From contig NC_135367.1 in assembly GCF_051622035.1 (NCBI RefSeq), positions 28,040,001 to 28,104,000 on the forward strand: a DNA stretch of 64,000 nt, in the 5' to 3' direction. Within the stretch, counting starts at the first letter, position 1; each line of letters starts with the position of its first letter. The stretch is from Arctopsyche grandis. Lineage: Eukaryota > Arthropoda > Insecta > Trichoptera > Hydropsychidae. Below are positions 59,612 through 64,000 of this stretch, piece by piece. The notes under the pieces are model-generated. The model did not search any database. It was not told the DNA's origin and was given only the letters and a program-made list of their open reading frames with translations. Both the position numbers and the translations under genes were made by a program.

Positions 59612-60445
59612 TTGGCCAGCAGCATAGCTCGGTCGTTAAGCTTCTGCTTAGCGTCGAGAAGGCGCCAGGTTCGATCCCAGGGCTGGGCCTCCAATGAAAA
59701 TGAATTTGTCAGAGTGTGCTGTTGCTTTTGTGACTTCAGTTTGATCGTTTCCTATCAGAGTTTGCTAATTTTCTCTGATTTCATTGTTGAAACGGTTTCC
59801 GGATAAATTGGCTAAAATCCCTCCTATACGATATGTCACCTATAATTTGTTATTAATTAATGTGCAATACAAATTGATCGGTCTCCGTGACGAGACAGAA
59901 TGTTAAATTACAGAAAGCGCAAATATCGGAAGGCAATGATCGAAAATCGAAAGATCTTAAGTCGAAAGATCAAAAAAAAAAAAAAAAGGTGCATGGTAAA
60001 CGGTACATACTCACTTAATTTTCGCGAGCAGGATACAACAAGAACAAGAGGAACATGCTTTTCCTCCCGTATTAATGTGCGCGTGCAGAATACGAGAGGA
60101 AAAGCATGTTCCTCTTGTTCCTGTTGTATCCTGCTCGCGCAAATTAAGTGAGTATGTACCGTTTACCATGCACCATTTTTTTTTGATCTTTCGACTTAAG
60201 ATCTTTCGATTTTCGATCTTTGCCTTCCGATATTTGTGTTTTCTGTAATTTAACATTCTGTCTCGTCACGTAGACCCCAAATTGATAGATGTCTCATTGA
60301 TTTGCGAGTTATTCAGTGTCTCGTAATTAAGTGATTTATATAAAAATGCTGCATTGTAATTATAGTTTGTAATTGGCCAGGAAGGCGCATTGGGGTTTAC
60401 CTGAAGGCCTTCCTGGTATATGTTTATATAAAAAATAAATAAATA
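59612..60445 (+). mobile_element. tRNA-derived SINE, interrupted by foldback element
   Basis: The head has A-box-like TAGCTCGGTCG (59625) and B box GGTTCGATCCC (59668). The body TATCAGAGTTTGCTAATTTT follows, then, beyond the insertion at 59879-60278, the tail GGCCAGGAAGGCGCATTGGG and an AAATAAATAAATAAA end. Confidence 0.8.
59879..60278. mobile_element. Foldback element K (400 bp) with 8-bp TSD
   Basis: Almost the whole element is one inverted repeat with arms of about 180 bp (GTGACGAGACAGAATGTTAA to ACATGCTTTTCCTC) around a short loop. An 8-bp target duplication, AAATTGAT, flanks it (59871-59878 and 60279-60286). No coding capacity. The 8-bp duplication is compatible with hAT mobilisation. 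Confidence 0.9.
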
Positions 60446-60446
60446 A

Positions 60447-60492
60447 ATGTATCAATTAGTTCCTGAAACCATTTCAACGGGCACAATACTAG
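60447..60492 (+). mobile_element. Helitron family B, 3' end fragment
   Basis: CCATTTCAACGGGCACAATACTAG followed by T, preceded by TGTATCAATTAGTTCC, matches the 3' end of copies B1 and B3. Confidence 0.6.
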
Positions 60493-60499
60493 TTTTTTT

Positions 60500-61305
60500 T
60501 TATGTAGCAGGAATTCCCTGACGCTCTACAAAGGTCTCTCTACAAAGGTTGAGCAGAAGAAAAAGCATTATAATTGGATAGTGTCGAGAGGCAATCTTTC
60601 GATTAACACACGCCTCGACCCCAACACTTCGCTTTAGAGACACGCACACGTCCATTACTCGTTTCGAACACATATTTAATTCATTCGGTTGTAAAATTTT
60701 ACTGCGACGACCCGCGTTTTGGCGCCAAATTGAATTATCCGCGTCAAGGTTCGCACACTGTCTCTACTCTTGCGTACACATATGTATGTATGTACGGTTG
60801 GAGCGCGCGTCACCTTTATTACGAGCGTGTGCGGCTGTCGTTAACCGAAATTGCCTTTTTACGAGAGGACAACACTGCGACACACGCGCCCCCTATACAC
60901 ATCGCCTTAATTTGTAGGGCCGTGGACGATTTCCTTCATCGTTCTCGTCCTTCTACTTGACGGATGCGACTACGACAACTTTGCATTATGCTCCACTGTC
61001 GGCAATTTACTTACATAAATTCTCCAGTCTCACTTTTACTACAAATATTATATTTTAATAAGCATCGTTTGCTTCTAAAATGCCATCAGTTCACAAATTA
61101 TGTATACTAAACGACTCCTATAGTACACGTTTTTCTTTGAACTCATACAGTACATTTAATTAAATAAAATTGAATATTTACAACCCTATTCTATATTTTT
61201 ACTATCCTCTTATCAGCTCGCTTTCGAATTTTTCGTCTGACAAATTTTGGGTTCTTATACGATCGAAAAATAAAAGTGGATAAATTTTCAACTATAATAT
61301 TAAAA
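60500..61305. other. Intergenic, GC-richer, unassigned
   Basis: 60505-61010 is richer in G+C and includes CGCGTTTTGGCGCCAAATTG, but no domain or paired terminal repeat was found. A decayed repeat F end occurs at about 61200-61265. Confidence 0.35.
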
Positions 61306-61309
61306 GCCG

Positions 61310-61433
61310 GTTTTAAAAACCAAAATAGACGCCATATTTTTAAGTGTTAGAAAGCATAAGCCAAGTTCAGATCTGAAAATCCCTTCTGGAGAAAGTCTGA
61401 AATGGCAGTCAGTAATAAAATATTTAGGAGTAA
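61310..61433 (+). pseudogene. Jockey-type LINE fragment
   Basis: The plus strand encodes DAIFLSVRKHKPSS and SLKWQSVIKYLGV, the same family and protein region as the minus-strand copy at 58374-59010. Only about 40 codons survive. Confidence 0.75.
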
Positions 61434-61435
61434 TG

Positions 61436-61611
61436 AAATCAGAGAAAAGCGGCAAACTCTGATAGGAAACGATCGACATTTAGCACAAATATCCAGGTCT
61501 GACCAGCAGCACTACAGATATACTCGGAATAATTCTTTCAATAGAGGTCGCTCATGGGATCGAACCTGGCGCCTCTCGGTTTTAGGCAGAAGCTTAACGA
61601 CCGAGCTATGA
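61436..61611 (-). mobile_element. tRNA-derived SINE, 5' half
   Basis: On the minus strand: A-box-like TAGCTCGGTCG (61609-61599), B box GGTTCGATCCC (61566-61556), body CTATCAGAGTTTGCCGCTTT. It ends directly against the LINE fragment. Confidence 0.75.
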
Positions 61612-62235
61612 ATTCGCATTGTATAAAAATGCATCTATTAATTGTTTTATTGTATTGTATCTATATTAGTATAATCGTCGCTTATGAGCGATCTGTAAAG
61701 GCAATGCACATGTTATATTGAAATAAATAAATAAAGTGACCATTTTAGGATCTTGTTGTCAGAAAATATACACGGTACAGTAAATGAAACTCGTTGAGTG
61801 GCTTAAAACAACCTTTACTTGCCGGAGTGCCGCAACGGTCTAAGCGTCACTGTTCCGTCACCTTACATGTTGCCAACCTCATAATTTATTCTACTCATGC
61901 ATGCCAACTTAAATATTCACACATGCATTCTTCTAGATTATAAAACAATGTAAATCCTATATACATTTGAAAAAAGGAAAATAAAGTTTTTTATCATATT
62001 ATATTAAAAAATAAAACAATACGAAAATAATTTTATCTATTTACTTATTATATTACAACATCGGAAGTACAATTAAAAAATGAGAGTCTATTGTTCAACT
62101 GTCTATGTATTATACATACGTATGATATTTATAGTGATTATATTCCAAATACATACATATTAAATGTATGTATGTATGTATGTAGATACAGAAACTAAAT
62201 ATAAAATAATAGATTAAGTGGATCAAAAAAACTGA

Positions 62236-64000
62236 TTGGGATGCAAATATGCGATTCAATTGAATCTGATTGCATCAATGAATGAAATTTATCAACGTAA
62301 ATTTCATAATACAAAAAAACTGGATAAGATAAATATTGTGCAACACGTCTTAGTGTTTCGTTTAAATAGAAAGATTTTGGGATTCATTTCAACACATTAC
62401 TCTACTTCGCTAAGCATCGTCATGAGGGACTATAAAATTGAAGACTCGGATTGGTTGACGATTTTGTTGAATCAAGACGAGTACGATGAGAAAGAAATCG
62501 AAGAAGCGTTTGAATTTGCCCGATACCATTTTATGGAAGTGAGTATAAAATCAAAACCATTAGTACCATTTTTCCTACTAGAACATGTGTATACATGTAT
62601 TTCGATGATCTGTAGATTCACCTAAAAGACGATTTCCTTCAACTGAAATGGGAATTCTTTATCAGACTGATTCAGTCCGATGATCTGAACGCGTATACCG
62701 AAAATATTGTTTTCGAAAGTGTATCTGGAATTCAAACAGCTGAAGCCTGAAACTAGTTTGCACATTCTTTTAGAATACGTGAGATTGCCGCTTTTATCTG
62801 CAGAGGTAAAACCACCAAAATAATTTTTTAATTATATTTAATTGACCATTAGAATTGCTATATGTATTATTTTATGCTCTATGCTTTCAGTATTTGATGT
62901 CAGATGTGGAACCCAACTCTTTCCCGTCGACTAAAAGTCACCCATTTTTTTTGGAATTTATAAGTACAGAATAGCGCTATTATATATATGATGTAGGTAG
63001 GTACATAGGTAGTTTGTACTTATAATACACCCGATTAAATTTTCATCGGGTCTATCACTATATTACAGGTCTGTTATTGGTTAGATATTGCTTACGTCAC
63101 GCCATATAAAAAATACATAACGGTAATTTGATTGAATGCGGTGTAGAACAAATTATACAATTAAATGTTAATATTAAATTAATTATATTTTAAAGGTATT
63201 TGAAAATAATACGACCGCGATGCGGATCGAACACAGAATCGACACATTTCTTTTATTTTTTTATTTATTTAATAATTTAATATGCCATAACCCATACGAG
63301 ATGAAAAGAAAAATAACACTAGTTAATTAATTAATTCTTAAACATTCTCAGGTGATATCTTATAATTTGAAAGACGGTGCAATGTCAACGATGTCACCAT
63401 TACAGGAAGCACGATCTAATGCTGGGGTTGTTGTTATTGGAGAAGGACGATCAACCATAGTTTATGCGATAGGTGGTATGGGAAAAGATGAGGTAGCTGT
63501 AAAAACTGTTGAAAGGTCAGTTTGAAAACTTGAAACTTAATTAATACTCAGTCGAATCATTCATGGAAATGATGAATTCTTAATACCGAATGAAATGTTT
63601 TAAAATCACTCAATGACTCGCACCCAAACAATTACAGATGGGATGCAGTAAATTGCAGATGGTCTTATGTGATGCCAATGATAACAAGCAGGGATGGAGC
63701 TGGAGTTGTTTCAGTTGGAGATTCAACATTTATGTAGCTGGAGGTGGAGTCGTGGAAAAATATTATTCCAGTCTTGAAGTTTACAATATAAAAGCTGATC
63801 GTTGGGAAGCAAAATCATCAATGAATAGTGCTAGGAATTATTGTAGCGTGTGTGTTTTTTTTTTTATATTTATTAATAATATCAACTTTCGTACTATATG
63901 TATTTATACAAAATATAAATTAATTAAACATATACATATGTAGTTAACGGTGGCTGGATAACACATTTACGCAATTGGAGGCTATACAACAGATTTTGGA
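62236..64000 (+). pseudogene. BTB-BACK-Kelch (KLHL10-like) gene, probably a pseudogene
   Basis: Exons are recognisable by protein motifs with good splice sites. About 62236-62538 ends the BTB/BACK border (EFARYHFME|GTGAGT). 62616-62805 is BACK (DDFLQLKW, LIQSDDLNAYTENIVFESV, LLEYVRLPLLSAE). 62891-62974 begins YLMSDVEPNSFP. 63352-63515 is a kelch repeat (YAIGGMGKDEVAVKTVER). 63638-63847 is a kelch repeat (WSYVMPMITSRDGAG, VYNIKADRWEAKSSM). A further repeat starts at 63944 (HIYAIGGYTTDFG). Such proteins are substrate adaptors for Cullin-3 ubiquitin ligases. Damage: frameshift in the BACK exon near 62710-62730, stop at 62972, one-base shift near 63730, stop at 63959. It runs past the window end. 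Confidence 0.78.

Noticed and set aside
59625-59678. tRNA gene
   Set aside because: A- and B-box-like words are present, but no cloverleaf can be drawn. The same head recurs with a common body and tail, so it is a SINE.
60505-60740. Possible LTR plus TGGCGCC primer-binding site
   Set aside because: No second LTR or internal coding region was found in the window.

Overview
The window looks like nuclear DNA from an insect, most likely a moth or butterfly. It is AT-rich and rich in (TA)n and TACATATGTA-type simple repeats. It has TTAGG-type interstitial repeats, Helitrons, Jockey-type LINE pieces, a BEL/Pao element and tRNA-derived SINEs. Its dominant gene content is a tandem set of UDP-glycosyltransferase (UGT) N-terminal exons of the kind known from lepidopteran UGTs. 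No bacterial-style operons, CRISPR arrays or rRNA genes were seen.

Region 1 (about 3.4-27 kb, plus one exon at 44.8-45.6 kb). Twelve copies of one large UGT exon all lie on the minus strand. Each complete copy is 825-834 bp. It starts with a signal peptide, contains the ARILGIFPTPSISHQ-type acceptor-site motif, and ends at the same place (LPSV or similar) with a phase-0 GTAAGT-type donor. Six copies look intact, one has lost its ATG, one has a 2-nt frameshift, and four are clearly or probably dead (E3, E4, E8, and E10 by frameshift). I found no exon for the C-terminal UDP-sugar-binding half between any two copies or elsewhere in the window. The simplest reading is an array of alternative first exons, comparable to vertebrate UGT1A, that splice to shared 3' exons beyond position 1. 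The array has grown by tandem duplication (E1/E2/E3, E6/E7, E9/E10).

Region 2 (about 27-44.6 kb and 45.6-51.7 kb). This is a repeat-dense gene desert. It holds several Helitron families (some nested or in tandem), a Tigger/pogo element inside a Helitron, tRNA-derived SINEs, foldback elements, an unclassified terminal-inverted-repeat family and long (TA)n tracts. A hAT element with a perfect 8-bp target duplication sits at 1.7-2.7 kb.

Region 3 (51.7-58.4 kb). A young BEL/Pao LTR retrotransposon has matching LTRs, a perfect ATACA target duplication and one long open gag-pol frame. That frame is deleted in phase across the reverse transcriptase core and RNase H. The element is inserted in the 3' part of a minus-strand Jockey-type LINE.

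Region 4 (59-64 kb). LINE and SINE fragments are followed by a plus-strand BTB-BACK-Kelch (KLHL10-like) locus running off the window. Its exon-intron structure is recognisable, but it carries several frameshifts and stops, so it is probably a pseudogene.

Assignments come from reading motifs by eye. Repeat boundaries without a target duplication are approximate.
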